In this document: positions 28,946 through 35,548 of the stretch, piece by piece
Layout: each line of letters begins with the position of its first letter
Position numbering within the stretch: position 1 is the first letter of the stretch
Source: Bryobacterales bacterium
GTDB lineage: Bacteria; Acidobacteriota; Terriglobia; Bryobacterales; Bryobacteraceae
NCBI GenBank assembly: GCA_003170295.1
Contig: PNAJ01000069.1
Coordinates: 59,998 to 98,076, forward strand
Length of the DNA: 38,079 nucleotides
Direction of reading: 5' to 3'
Translations under genes and position numbers: made by a program
The notes under the pieces: model-generated
The model's database searches: none
What the model was told of the DNA's origin: nothing
The model's input: the letters and a program-made list of their open reading frames with translations, nothing else

Positions 28946-29383
28946 ATGGGCGAACCTGACCGACCGGTTGCAACCGACGACATGCTCTGGAACCAATACG
29001 AGCTGCATGTCGAGCTGTATAAGGAATATTTGGATTTGCTGCTGAAGTTCAACGCTTTCTATTACGCGGCGACGGGGGCCATCCTCTCCTACTATTTCTC
29101 GAAACCCGAGCTCCCCTGGATGAAATATTCCCTACTCTTTCCTGTTCTGATGAGTGGGGGCTTCGCGGGACTGTTCTGGTATGGAGCGCTCCAGAGCGAA
29201 GCGACGCGCCTGGACATCTTTGCGATTCGCGACAAACTCGGTCTTTATTCCGCGCCGGAGTACCGCGTGCTCAAAATACTACTCTTCGTATCTGCCGGGC
29301 TGATGATCATCGTCGCGGTGGCGATGCTTGGCATCGTTATTTTCGTCCATCAGTTGCCGATGCCTCTGCCGCCGTCAAAATAG
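28946..29383 (+). CDS. Small integral membrane protein, unknown function
   Basis: This 145-residue protein has AAGGGG seven bases before the ATG. A soluble N-terminal helix (about residues 13-35, NQYELHVELYKEYLDLLLKF) leads into three hydrophobic segments at about 37-51, 60-80 and 107-132, with a short soluble loop (LQSEATRLDIFAIRDKLGLYSAPEYRVLK) between the second and third. The helix-plus-paired-segments layout resembles small membrane proteins found beside predicted effectors in accessory islands, but I do not recognise the family. It starts a run of small plus-strand genes in an accessory-looking region. Confidence 0.7.
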   Translation: MGEPDRPVATDDMLWNQYELHVELYKEYLDLLLKFNAFYYAATGAILSYYFSKPELPWMKYSLLFPVLMSGGFAGLFWYGALQSEATRLDIFAIRDKLGLYSAPEYRVLKILLFVSAGLMIIVAVAMLGIVIFVHQLPMPLPPSK

Positions 29384-29428
29384 GTTGCCCCTTTGGTATG
29401 ATTCCTACTCGATTGCAGAGGTGACTTT

Positions 29429-29650
29429 ATGACTCCTGGCGTTCGCGGCGCGATCGGACTCGTACTTTTCGTCCTTGGCCTGAGCAACATCGCCCAATTG
29501 GCGCATTGGGACAACGAACAAATGGTTGGCGGCAACATTGCGGAGCTTGCATTCCTCGTTGTCGGAGGAACCATGGCCTACTTGGGATTCTTCGCCAAGA
29601 AACCGGAAGAGCCGAAACCGCCGCCACTTCCCCCACCGCCGTTGTCTTGA
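29429..29650 (+). CDS. Small two-segment membrane protein with proline-rich tail
   Basis: This 73-residue protein has GAGGTG six bases before the ATG. Two hydrophobic segments (about residues 7-24 and 37-55) form a hairpin. The tail, KKPEEPKPPPLPPPPLS, is proline-rich, a feature shared with both products at 30526-31681. Its 3' end overlaps the convergent nuclease gene by 73 bases. Unrecognised; possibly functionally related to the 145-residue membrane protein 45 bases upstream. Confidence 0.6.
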   Translation: MTPGVRGAIGLVLFVLGLSNIAQLAHWDNEQMVGGNIAELAFLVVGGTMAYLGFFAKKPEEPKPPPLPPPPLS

Positions 29651-30042
29651 TTAATTCCTTTCTCCACGTCCTCGATGCTATACACTAGCAAGTACCGTCC
29701 ACCCGCCGCTTCGAGCCGCGCCTGGAACTCGCGTTGCGCGTCGCTCTGCTTCCCTCCTGGCCGCTTCACCTCGATTCCGTAGCAGACGCCGTCCTTCACG
29801 GCGAATATGTCGGGACTGCCAACCTTGCCGAATCGCATGAAACGCCTCTTACCCTTGTACTCGCTGACCATCGCGCCGGAATTATTACGCCAGTGACATA
29901 TGCGTTTGTAGGCCAACCATTCGAGGATTGCTTTCTGAATCTCACTCTCTTTAGAGCCAAAGAGCCAAAGGGAGCCAAAGGAGCCAAGAGCCAAAGGGAC
30001 AGCCTGACGCGACTCCTTGGAGCCAAAGGAGCCAAAAGCCAA
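29578..30042 (-). CDS. VRR-NUC domain nuclease, 5' end formed by repeat DNA
   Basis: The domain runs from SEIQKAILEWLAYKR to YSIEDVEKGIN. It shows the VRR-NUC layout: NNSGAMVSEYKGKRRFMRFGKVGSPDIFAV, then YGIEVKRPGGKQSDAQREFQARLEAAGG, where the Asp of SPD and the E-x-K of IEVKR are the expected metal site of this PD-(D/E)XK-like fold. Such nucleases occur in phages, mobile islands and DNA-repair contexts. Upstream of the domain the frame translates two copies of a 48-base repeat (residues like KESRQAVPLA), so the true start is unclear: no in-frame ATG precedes the domain, only TTG at 30042 or 29994. The glycine-rich tail is antisense to the convergent proline-rich gene. Confidence 0.75.
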   Translation of the reverse strand: MAFGSFGSKESRQAVPLALGSFGSLWLFGSKESEIQKAILEWLAYKRICHWRNNSGAMVSEYKGKRRFMRFGKVGSPDIFAVKDGVCYGIEVKRPGGKQSDAQREFQARLEAAGGRYLLVYSIEDVEKGINQDNGGGGSGGGFGSSGFLAKNPK

Positions 30043-30066
30043 AGGGACAGCCTGACGCGACTCCTT
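29971..30066 (+). repeat. Tandem pair of 48-base repeats
   Basis: The units at 29971-30018 and 30019-30066 differ at one base. Each holds GGAGCCAAAGGAGCCAA near its start and AAAGGGACAGCCTGACGCG near its end. Being 48 bases (16 codons), extra units keep the nuclease frame open. The second half recurs inverted at 30329-30353. Confidence 0.85.
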
Positions 30067-30355
30067 AGTTAATTGTACGAAACCAGCAGGCTGCTCTGTC
30101 CCTTTCGCAGTTTTCGGGCGATCAGCTATGCTTCACCAAGCTCGGCAAACGCAATCCTACGGGTTTTTCCTATCATCCAGCCGCAATTCAGCGTTGAAAC
30201 GGGAGTGTGGCTGCCTTCCCAGACTGTTCCCAAAGAGGTTTCTTACCGATCAGGTGCCGAAATAAGGAGTAAAAGGCCGAAATCGGCGAAGGGGACGGAG
30301 CAGTCTGCTTATTTCACTCCAATCGGCAAGGAGTCACGTCAGGCTGTCCCTTTCG
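30039..30355. repeat. Large imperfect inverted repeat (arms about 80 bases)
   Basis: The left arm 30039-30121 and the right arm 30274-30354 are inverted relatives. On the right strand each, they translate to similar strings: RPKTAKGTEQ versus RPKSAKGTEQ and KESRQAVP in both. About 150 bases lie between them. The cores (GGGACAGAGCAG and GGGACGGAGCAG) resemble the family D core, so this may be a larger REPIN-like element. Confidence 0.65.
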
Positions 30356-30525
30356 ACCTATGGCAATACCGGAGTCAACTTTGGAGGCGTAATTTGACGT
30401 AGACCCTACGCCACCATTGGCGTAGGATAAAAGGAGAGCGAATTTAACTTCTCTTGGGCTGCCATCGCCTGGAGTGCGACCAACACTCCAGTTCGGTGCA
30501 AAAACGCGGCCTGTGAGAGTGTAGC
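30356..30525. other. Leader region of the motif-sharing gene pair
   Basis: Between the inverted repeat and the start at 30526 I see no gene. GTAGACCCTACGCCA and TTGGCGTAGG (about 30398-30426) form a partial hairpin, GTAGGGTCTAC-like, that could lie in the leader. GAGAG sits six bases before the start. Confidence 0.35.
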
Positions 30526-30984
30526 ATGAATAGCGCTCAACGGAAAGAAAGGATCTGGCACGAAACGCTTGTGGCCGTATTTTTGGAACGATTCTTACTC
30601 GCTCTGTGCGCGCTTGCGTTTTGGAACTGTGTCATAAACACCAGCATGGGCCTTGATGTGCACTATCGAACCGCTCTCGGTATTGTTTTGATCGGAGTAG
30701 CATATGGAGTCGGACATCATACCGTTCTTCTACAGACGCGCAAGCCAGAAGCGCCACCACCCGCAATAGCCTCTCCCAAGGAATCGCCCGCTAAACTAGA
30801 ATCTCAACCTCCAGCGCAACCTGCTGGCACACCGCCCTCCAAGCCAGTAGTACAGCCGGACCCAATGAATGAACCGACAGTCCCTGGAAAGCTGCCCCAT
30901 CACATCGAGCAGCGTAGCGAAGGGCCTAACAGCCCAAACGTGGTGACGGGAGACAAGAGCACGGTCAAAATTAACGGCAAGTAG
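30526..30984 (+). CDS. Membrane protein with proline-rich stalk and C-terminal NSPNVV motif
   Basis: This 152-residue protein has two hydrophobic segments (about residues 15-37 and 50-70), a proline/serine/lysine-rich stalk (about 73-122) and a C-terminal motif at 126-151. In that motif a run beginning I-x-Q-x-S-x-G is followed by NSPNVV, then GD, TV and IN. The next gene product carries the same motif near its N-terminus. Short Asn/Gly-rich beta motifs repeated between neighbouring proteins are the hallmark of bacterial amyloid-signalling motifs (as in BASS/HET-s/RHIM-like pairs), but the match here is by appearance only. The protein would be an inner-membrane anchor with a cytoplasmic or periplasmic tail. 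Function unknown. Confidence 0.65.
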   Translation: MNSAQRKERIWHETLVAVFLERFLLALCALAFWNCVINTSMGLDVHYRTALGIVLIGVAYGVGHHTVLLQTRKPEAPPPAIASPKESPAKLESQPPAQPAGTPPSKPVVQPDPMNEPTVPGKLPHHIEQRSEGPNSPNVVTGDKSTVKINGK

Positions 30985-30991
30985 GAACCAC

Positions 30992-31681
30992 ATGCCATTG
31001 CAAGATCCACCCCCGCCTCCGGCCCATACCCAACAGCAGAAGACCGAGCAGCAAAAAAAGAAGGGACCCACAATCCACCAGGAATCGAAGGGTGGAAACA
31101 GCCCGAACGTCGTCGCAGGGGATCATGCCACAGTCAGCATTAATACTGCACCCGTCCTTAGCGGAACCCTCAAGCCATCAAACGACCCGACTCCACCAGA
31201 CTCTCCGAATCTGAGCTATCCCCTTCCAGCTTCCGCCATACGGATGTACTTGGGGACGGGTTGCGCCTATAGCACGCGAGAATCGGTCGTGATTCTGAGG
31301 GTAGCTGGGGAGAACGTGCTTTCTCTCAAGCGATCAGGATCAGGTATCCTGATTGGCGCAAAAGTATTTAGCCACGACCAGCGCATTGTCGCCGACATCG
31401 TGGATAATGAGTTTAACATTAACCCCAACAATTACTTTAAGATCAAGCATCCAGACCCTTCCACCCTAGTTGTGTTCGATCAGCAAGGCAAGGAAGCGCT
31501 GAACGTCCATTTCATGAACCCATCAGCCGTTCGGTTCACCGGCTTGCTGTACTCCGCTCAGGGCCCCATAGAGATTACTCCCACGTCGCTGATCCTTCCG
31601 GGGCAGAACATCTTCAGGTTCGGATATATGGGCGGTCCCACACCCACTATCATGGTGTTCTACGAACCCGCACACCCTTAA
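30992..31681 (+). CDS. Protein with N-terminal NSPNVV motif and C-terminal beta-rich domain
   Basis: This 229-residue protein starts seven bases after the previous stop, with AGGA six bases before the ATG. The N-terminal 25 residues are Pro/Gln/Lys-rich. The motif lies at 28-51 (I-x-Q-x-S-x-G, NSPNVV, GD, TV, IN) and matches that of the upstream protein at about 16 of 24 positions, with nucleotides more diverged than protein. Residues 75-229 look like a beta-rich globular domain (SVVILRVAGENVLSLKRSG, VADIVDNEFNINPNNYFKIKHPD, LVVFDQQGKEALNVHFMNPS, then LYSAQGPIEITPTSLILPG). There is no signal peptide or membrane segment. An effector or sensor partner of the upstream membrane protein is a plausible reading, but not shown. 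Confidence 0.65.
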   Translation: MPLQDPPPPPAHTQQQKTEQQKKKGPTIHQESKGGNSPNVVAGDHATVSINTAPVLSGTLKPSNDPTPPDSPNLSYPLPASAIRMYLGTGCAYSTRESVVILRVAGENVLSLKRSGSGILIGAKVFSHDQRIVADIVDNEFNINPNNYFKIKHPDPSTLVVFDQQGKEALNVHFMNPSAVRFTGLLYSAQGPIEITPTSLILPGQNIFRFGYMGGPTPTIMVFYEPAHP

Positions 31682-31707
31682 AGTTATCCACTTGCTCACT
31701 GAGAGAA

Positions 31708-32022
31708 GTGGTCGTCGTCCAGCGTGAGATGGCTGCGCGCCAGCAATACCACGACGAGGCCTTCGAGCGGCACGACGCGGAGATGAAGGTAATCAAAGAA
31801 GCCATCGCCGCCGACACCGAAAACATCCGCGCGCTGCTGCGGCTAGTGGTGTGCGTCACACAGAATCGACATTATGGAAATGTTGAATTCCTTCGTGGGC
31901 ACGCCCGCGGCGTGCCGCATCGACACTCCGGTCGATGCCTGGCCAGCGGTTTCATCACTCAGGGGACGGCGTCGAGACGAGTCTCGACGCGGCACGCACG
32001 AGTGCGTACGCCACATAACTGA
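31708..32022 (+). pseudogene. Truncated coiled-coil gene remnant running into repeat DNA
   Basis: The frame opens with GTG at 31708. About 55 residues are protein-like and helical (REMAARQQYHDEAFERHDAEMKVIKEAIAADTENIRALLRLVV), of a kind common in bacterial coiled-coil accessory proteins. The remaining codons cross repeat DNA at 31899-32020, so the original 3' end appears lost. It could also be a short complete gene extended by chance; its stop lies in the repeat region. No clear ribosome-binding site is visible. Confidence 0.35.
31899..32020 (+). repeat. Degenerate family E repeats
   Basis: Bases 31978-32016 (GACGAGTCTCGACGCGGCACGCACG region) match the core of the repeats at 7170-7234 and 24244-24308. 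Bases 31899-31939 (GGGCACGCCCGCGGCGTGCC and TCGACACTCCGGTCGA) look like a second, more diverged palindromic element. Together with the truncated frame they fill the gap between the motif pair and the crotonase gene. Confidence 0.55.
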
Positions 32023-32075
32023 CGGGATTTGCGACGCACTCCCACTAGAAGGCCTGGAAGGCGGTGAGACACCGC

Positions 32076-32822
32076 TCACTCTGTGACGCCGTGTCTGCCG
32101 ATTCCTCCCGCAAACCGCGCCGCTCCTTCTTTCGATTCCCCACTCCCAATAACCTCCATCCCCAACCGGAACTCATTCCGAGCCGCATCATCCCAACTCA
32201 ATCCCCACTGCTCATAAACCGACAGCCGATCCGACCGCATGCATCTCTGCGGATGCGACGCGATCAATCGCGCTAGCTCCACCGCCCCATCCAGCGCCCC
32301 GCCCGCTTCGGTTAATCGATTCGCCAGCCCCATCCGCAGCGCTTCTTCTCCCGACACCCCGCGACCCGTCAAAATCAAATCGAGCGCCTGGCTCTGCCCA
32401 ATCAGCCGCGGCAGCCGCACCGTTCCTAAATCGATAAGAGGCACGCCAAATCGCCTGCAAAACACCCCAAAAGTCGCGTTTCTCGCAGCCACCCGCAAAT
32501 CGCACCAGATCGCAAGCTCCAATCCACCCGCGACCGCATATCCTTCCACGGCCGCGATCACCGGTTTCGATAAACGCATCCGAGTCGGCCCCATCGGCCC
32601 ATCGCCCTCCGAACTTAAACGATTGCTGAACGCCTTCAAATCCGCGCCCGCGCAGAAATTTCCCCCGGCACCCGTCAAGATCGCAACATCCGACGACGAC
32701 TCCTCGAACTCGCGAAAGGCTTGCGCCAGCGCCTCCGCCGTTTCCCGATCCACCGCGTTGCGCACTGCGGGGCGTTGAATCGTTACGATTGTGATGCGAT
32801 CTTCTTTGCTAATGCCAACCAT
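32076..32822 (-). CDS. Enoyl-CoA hydratase/isomerase (crotonase) family protein
   Basis: The ATG at 32822 (AAGG seven bases upstream) is preferred over the ATG at 32828, giving 248 residues. The crotonase oxyanion-hole motifs are GGNFCAGADLKAF and AVAGGLELAIWCDLRVAA. The first catalytic glutamate (GGLELA) is present, but the usual second one in a PE-x-x-x-G motif is absent: the region reads FGVFCRRFGVPLIDLGTVRLPRLIG. This variant subgroup need not hydrate enoyl-CoA; isomerase, hydrolase or other acyl-CoA chemistry is possible. The start overlaps the divergent ABC gene's 5' end by 11 bases, unusual and suggesting one of the two starts may be misjudged. Confidence 0.88.
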   Translation of the reverse strand: MVGISKEDRITIVTIQRPAVRNAVDRETAEALAQAFREFEESSSDVAILTGAGGNFCAGADLKAFSNRLSSEGDGPMGPTRMRLSKPVIAAVEGYAVAGGLELAIWCDLRVAARNATFGVFCRRFGVPLIDLGTVRLPRLIGQSQALDLILTGRGVSGEEALRMGLANRLTEAGGALDGAVELARLIASHPQRCMRSDRLSVYEQWGLSWDDAARNEFRLGMEVIGSGESKEGAARFAGGIGRHGVTE

Positions 32823-33606
32823 ATCCATACCTTACATTGAATTTGAAAATGTGCACGTCCAGCGCGAAAACACTCTCGCGCTTCGCGGCATCACTTTTTC
32901 GATCAATGTCGGAGAACACGCCGTGATTCTTGGCCCCAACGGCAGCGGTAAATCGACGCTCATCAAAGTCATCACCCGCGAATGCTATCCCAGGCAGCCC
33001 GGGCGTGTCCGCATTTGGGGCCGCGAAAGCTGGGGATTGTTCGATCTGCGCGCGCTATTGGGCATTGTTACTAACGATTTAGTGGAAACATGCACGAAGC
33101 CGTATTCTGCTCTCGAAACCGCGCTCAGCGGATTCTTCGGATCCATCGGCGTCTGGCCCAATCATCATGTCACCGCGGAAATGGTGCGCAAAGCGCGTAC
33201 ATCGCTGCGGTTTTTCGATGTCGAACATCTTGCGGATCATCCGCTTACTGAGTTGTCAAGCGGCGAAGTCCGACGCGTCGTGTTCGCTCGCGCCCTGGTC
33301 CACGATCCCAAGGCTCTGCTGCTTGACGAACCCTCCAATTCGCTCGATATCCGCGCCCAGCATGAGGTGCGGGAGGCGATGCGGAAGCTGGCTCAGTCCG
33401 GTGTTAGCATCGTTCTCGTCACCCATCATCTGCCCGACATCATCCCCGAGATTCAGCGCGTGATCGCGCTCAAAAACGGCCTTATTCTCTACGATGGCGC
33501 TACTAACGAGGTCTTAAATGACCCTAAAATGACAAAATTGTTCGATCACGAGGTCTTAATCGACCATAAAAACGGCTTCTATCGTTTCAGTGATCCCGCC
33601 CCGTAA
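32812..33606 (+). CDS. Stand-alone ABC transporter ATP-binding protein
   Basis: The product is 264 residues if the ATG at 32812 (MPTISIPYIEFENVHV) is the start; a later start would remove the first beta strand. It has Walker A GPNGSGKST (about residues 41-49), signature LSSGEVRR, Walker B ALLLDEPSNSLD and the H-loop VTHH. The subfamily looks like the molybdate/iron-type or ModF/YlmA-like ATPases with an energy-transducing role, but no permease or binding-protein gene is adjacent. Its 3' end overlaps the convergent polyprenyl synthase gene by 20 bases. Substrate unknown. Confidence 0.9.
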   Translation: MPTISIPYIEFENVHVQRENTLALRGITFSINVGEHAVILGPNGSGKSTLIKVITRECYPRQPGRVRIWGRESWGLFDLRALLGIVTNDLVETCTKPYSALETALSGFFGSIGVWPNHHVTAEMVRKARTSLRFFDVEHLADHPLTELSSGEVRRVVFARALVHDPKALLLDEPSNSLDIRAQHEVREAMRKLAQSGVSIVLVTHHLPDIIPEIQRVIALKNGLILYDGATNEVLNDPKMTKLFDHEVLIDHKNGFYRFSDPAP

Positions 33607-34588
33607 CCAGGTCGGTAACCGCGTTGAGAGCCTTCTGGTAGGGCGAGTTCGGAAACTGCGCAATGATCGCGCGGGCTTTGTCGGTGAACTCGCGCGCGCG
33701 CTCCTGCGCACGCTCGATTCCATGGTGTTTGTTGAGGATTTGAAGGATTTTCGCGAACGGCACCTGGTCGTAGTTGCCGTCGGCGAGAATCGTTTCGACT
33801 AATTTTCGCTCCTCGGAATCGGCGGTTTCTAACGCATAGATCAACGGAAGAGTGACTTTCCCTTCGCGCAGATCGTTGCCGACGGGCTTGCCGAGGATTT
33901 TTTCACGCGAGGTGAAATCTAAAATGTCGTCGATCAACTGAAACGCGATGCCGAGGTTCCAGGCGTAGTCGCCCAGGCGCGCTTCATCCGCATCGCTGGC
34001 TCCGGAAATAACGGCGCCCAATTTCGCGCAGGCGGAGAAGAGGCTGGCGGTTTTGCGATCGATCAGCTCCATGTAATCGGCTTCGGTGACGGCCAGTTTT
34101 CCGATTCGCTCGAGTTGCAGCAGCTCGCCTTCGACCATCATTTGCGTGAGCGTGATCAATAGGTCGAGCACCGGGAAACTGCGCTCGCGCAGAGCTACTT
34201 GAAACGCCTGCATGTAGAGCCAGTCGCCTGCCAGCACCGACGTGTGATTGCCCCACACCACGTTTACGGAAGGACGGCCGCGGCGGGTTTTGGCGATGTC
34301 GATGACATCGTCGTGGACCAGCGTCGCGGTGTGGATCATTTCGACGACTGCGGCCATGCGGATCAGCGCGGGGCTCGATTCGGCGAAAAGTTTCCCGCTC
34401 AGCAGCACCAGCACGGGCCGCAGACGTTTGCCGCCGCCCGATTGCAGATATTGGCCGATATAGGTGACGGCGTCGGTCGACGAGATCGATTCGAGACCGA
34501 TTTCGCGCTCGACTTGATCGAGGTCCTCGCGCACGAGGTCGAAGATTTCGAGCGCGGTGAGTGTTTGGCCTAGCTTGCCGAATGCCAT
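33587..34588 (-). CDS. Long-chain polyprenyl diphosphate synthase (trans-isoprenyl)
   Basis: The start is the ATG at 34588 (MAFGKLGQTL), since the frame beyond is repeat DNA; this gives 333 residues. Both aspartate-rich motifs are present: HDDVIDIAKTRRG at about residues 93-105 (first) and FQLIDDILDFT at about 215-225 (second), with GGGKRLRP earlier. A small residue (Ala) five positions before the first DDxxD motif is associated in this family with long products, so octaprenyl or similar is likely. It makes the tail of menaquinone/ubiquinone from farnesyl diphosphate at the membrane. A family C repeat separates it from tatD upstream. Confidence 0.93.
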   Translation of the reverse strand: MAFGKLGQTLTALEIFDLVREDLDQVEREIGLESISSTDAVTYIGQYLQSGGGKRLRPVLVLLSGKLFAESSPALIRMAAVVEMIHTATLVHDDVIDIAKTRRGRPSVNVVWGNHTSVLAGDWLYMQAFQVALRERSFPVLDLLITLTQMMVEGELLQLERIGKLAVTEADYMELIDRKTASLFSACAKLGAVISGASDADEARLGDYAWNLGIAFQLIDDILDFTSREKILGKPVGNDLREGKVTLPLIYALETADSEERKLVETILADGNYDQVPFAKILQILNKHHGIERAQERAREFTDKARAIIAQFPNSPYQKALNAVTDLVTGRDH

Positions 34589-34620
34589 CAGAACTTTTGA
34601 GTGTAGCAAGACGGCGGACG

Positions 34621-34661
34621 CCGGCTGAAGCCGACGCTGCAAGCTGAAGCTCGCGCCACCC
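34621..34661 (+). repeat. Family C repeat, second copy
   Basis: About 40 bases (34622-34661) are identical to the complement of 27458-27500. The repeat sits between the tatD stop and the polyprenyl synthase start, that is, in the leader of the latter. Confidence 0.85.
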
Positions 34662-34665
34662 ACGC

Positions 34666-35442
34666 TTAGACTGGTGGTAAGCAGAGGCGGCGGAAATTTG
34701 CTGTGGTTGCTTCGGCGATCTCTGTTTCGGACACGCCTCGTAGCGCGGCTAGCTTGCGGGCTGTTTCGACCATATAGGCTGGTTCGTTGCGCTTGCCGCG
34801 TTTGGGGACGGGGGCTAGATAGGGGGCGTCGGTTTCTATCAGGATTCGATCTATGGGAGCTATGCGGGCGGATTCCTGAATATCCAGGGCTTTAGGAAAT
34901 GTCACTATGCCGCCGAAGCTCAGATAGAAGCCTAAATCCAGGGCTTGTTGCGCTTGTTCGGGGTTGCCGGAGAAGCAGTGCATGATGCCGCCTCGCTTCA
35001 CGTCCCAATGGTCGCGGATTACGGAGATCGTGTCGTCCCAGGCTTCCCTCGTATGGATCACGATGGGTTTCTTGGCATCGGCGGCGATCTTCATTTGTTC
35101 GATGAAGACGGAGCGCTGGGTTTCGCGGGGGGAGAAGTCGTAGTGATAGTCGAGTCCTATTTCGCCGATGGCTACTACCTTTGGATGCGCGCTTAGGGAT
35201 GCCAGGTGCTTGAAGGTTTCGGGAGTTGCTTTCGAGGCGTCGTGCGGGTGGACGGCTACTGTGGCGTAAAAGGCTTCGTAGCGGTCGGCTAGACGGATGC
35301 CCGCTTCCAGATCCGGTGGGCCGTTGCCGGTGCCGATGGCGACCATGTGTTGGATGCCGGCGGCTAGAGCGCGCTCGATGACGGCTTCGCGGTCGGCGTC
35401 GAATTGGTCGCTGTCTAGGTGGCAGTGGGAGTCGATCAGCAT
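34666..35442 (-). CDS. tatD: TatD family metal-dependent hydrolase (DNase-like)
   Basis: From the ATG at 35442 the product is 258 residues beginning MLIDSHCHLDSDQFD, the H-x-H metal site of TatD proteins. Other metal-site motifs are VHPHDAS, IGEIGLDYHYDFSP (the Glu ligand), KKPIVIHTREAWDD, IMHCFSG and LIETDAPYLAPVP. TatD proteins are magnesium-dependent 3'-5' exonucleases, acting on single-stranded DNA or mismatched ends in E. coli. The metG-tatD order seen here is common in bacteria. The gap to metG holds a family B repeat. Confidence 0.94.
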   Translation of the reverse strand: MLIDSHCHLDSDQFDADREAVIERALAAGIQHMVAIGTGNGPPDLEAGIRLADRYEAFYATVAVHPHDASKATPETFKHLASLSAHPKVVAIGEIGLDYHYDFSPRETQRSVFIEQMKIAADAKKPIVIHTREAWDDTISVIRDHWDVKRGGIMHCFSGNPEQAQQALDLGFYLSFGGIVTFPKALDIQESARIAPIDRILIETDAPYLAPVPKRGKRNEPAYMVETARKLAALRGVSETEIAEATTANFRRLCLPPV

Positions 35443-35460
35443 TTTCTCTTCCGTCGGAAA

Positions 35461-35503
35461 GCCGGCTGATAGCCGGCTGCCGCCAAAATTGGCCACCCCA
35501 CAC
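35461..35503 (+). repeat. Family B repeat, third copy
   Basis: It starts with a GCCGGCTGATAGCCGGC palindrome, followed by TGCCGCCAAAATTGGCC and CCCCACA. The left arms differ from the other copies but remain complementary, indicating that the hairpin, rather than the exact sequence, is preserved. Confidence 0.8.
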
Positions 35504-35548
35504 GCTACAGATTTTTACTGTCGCGGAAAAGGGAGTGGGACTACTGCT

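Noticed and set aside
30073..30402. A 109-codon plus-strand frame in the inverted-repeat region
   Set aside because: It has no ribosome-binding site and its resemblance to the nuclease N-terminal extension is explained by the inverted DNA repeat.
28946..31681. Known defence system (restriction-modification, CBASS, toxin-antitoxin)
   Set aside because: No methyltransferase, cyclase, helicase or toxin signature was recognised; only the VRR-NUC domain and membrane proteins are visible, so a named system cannot be claimed.
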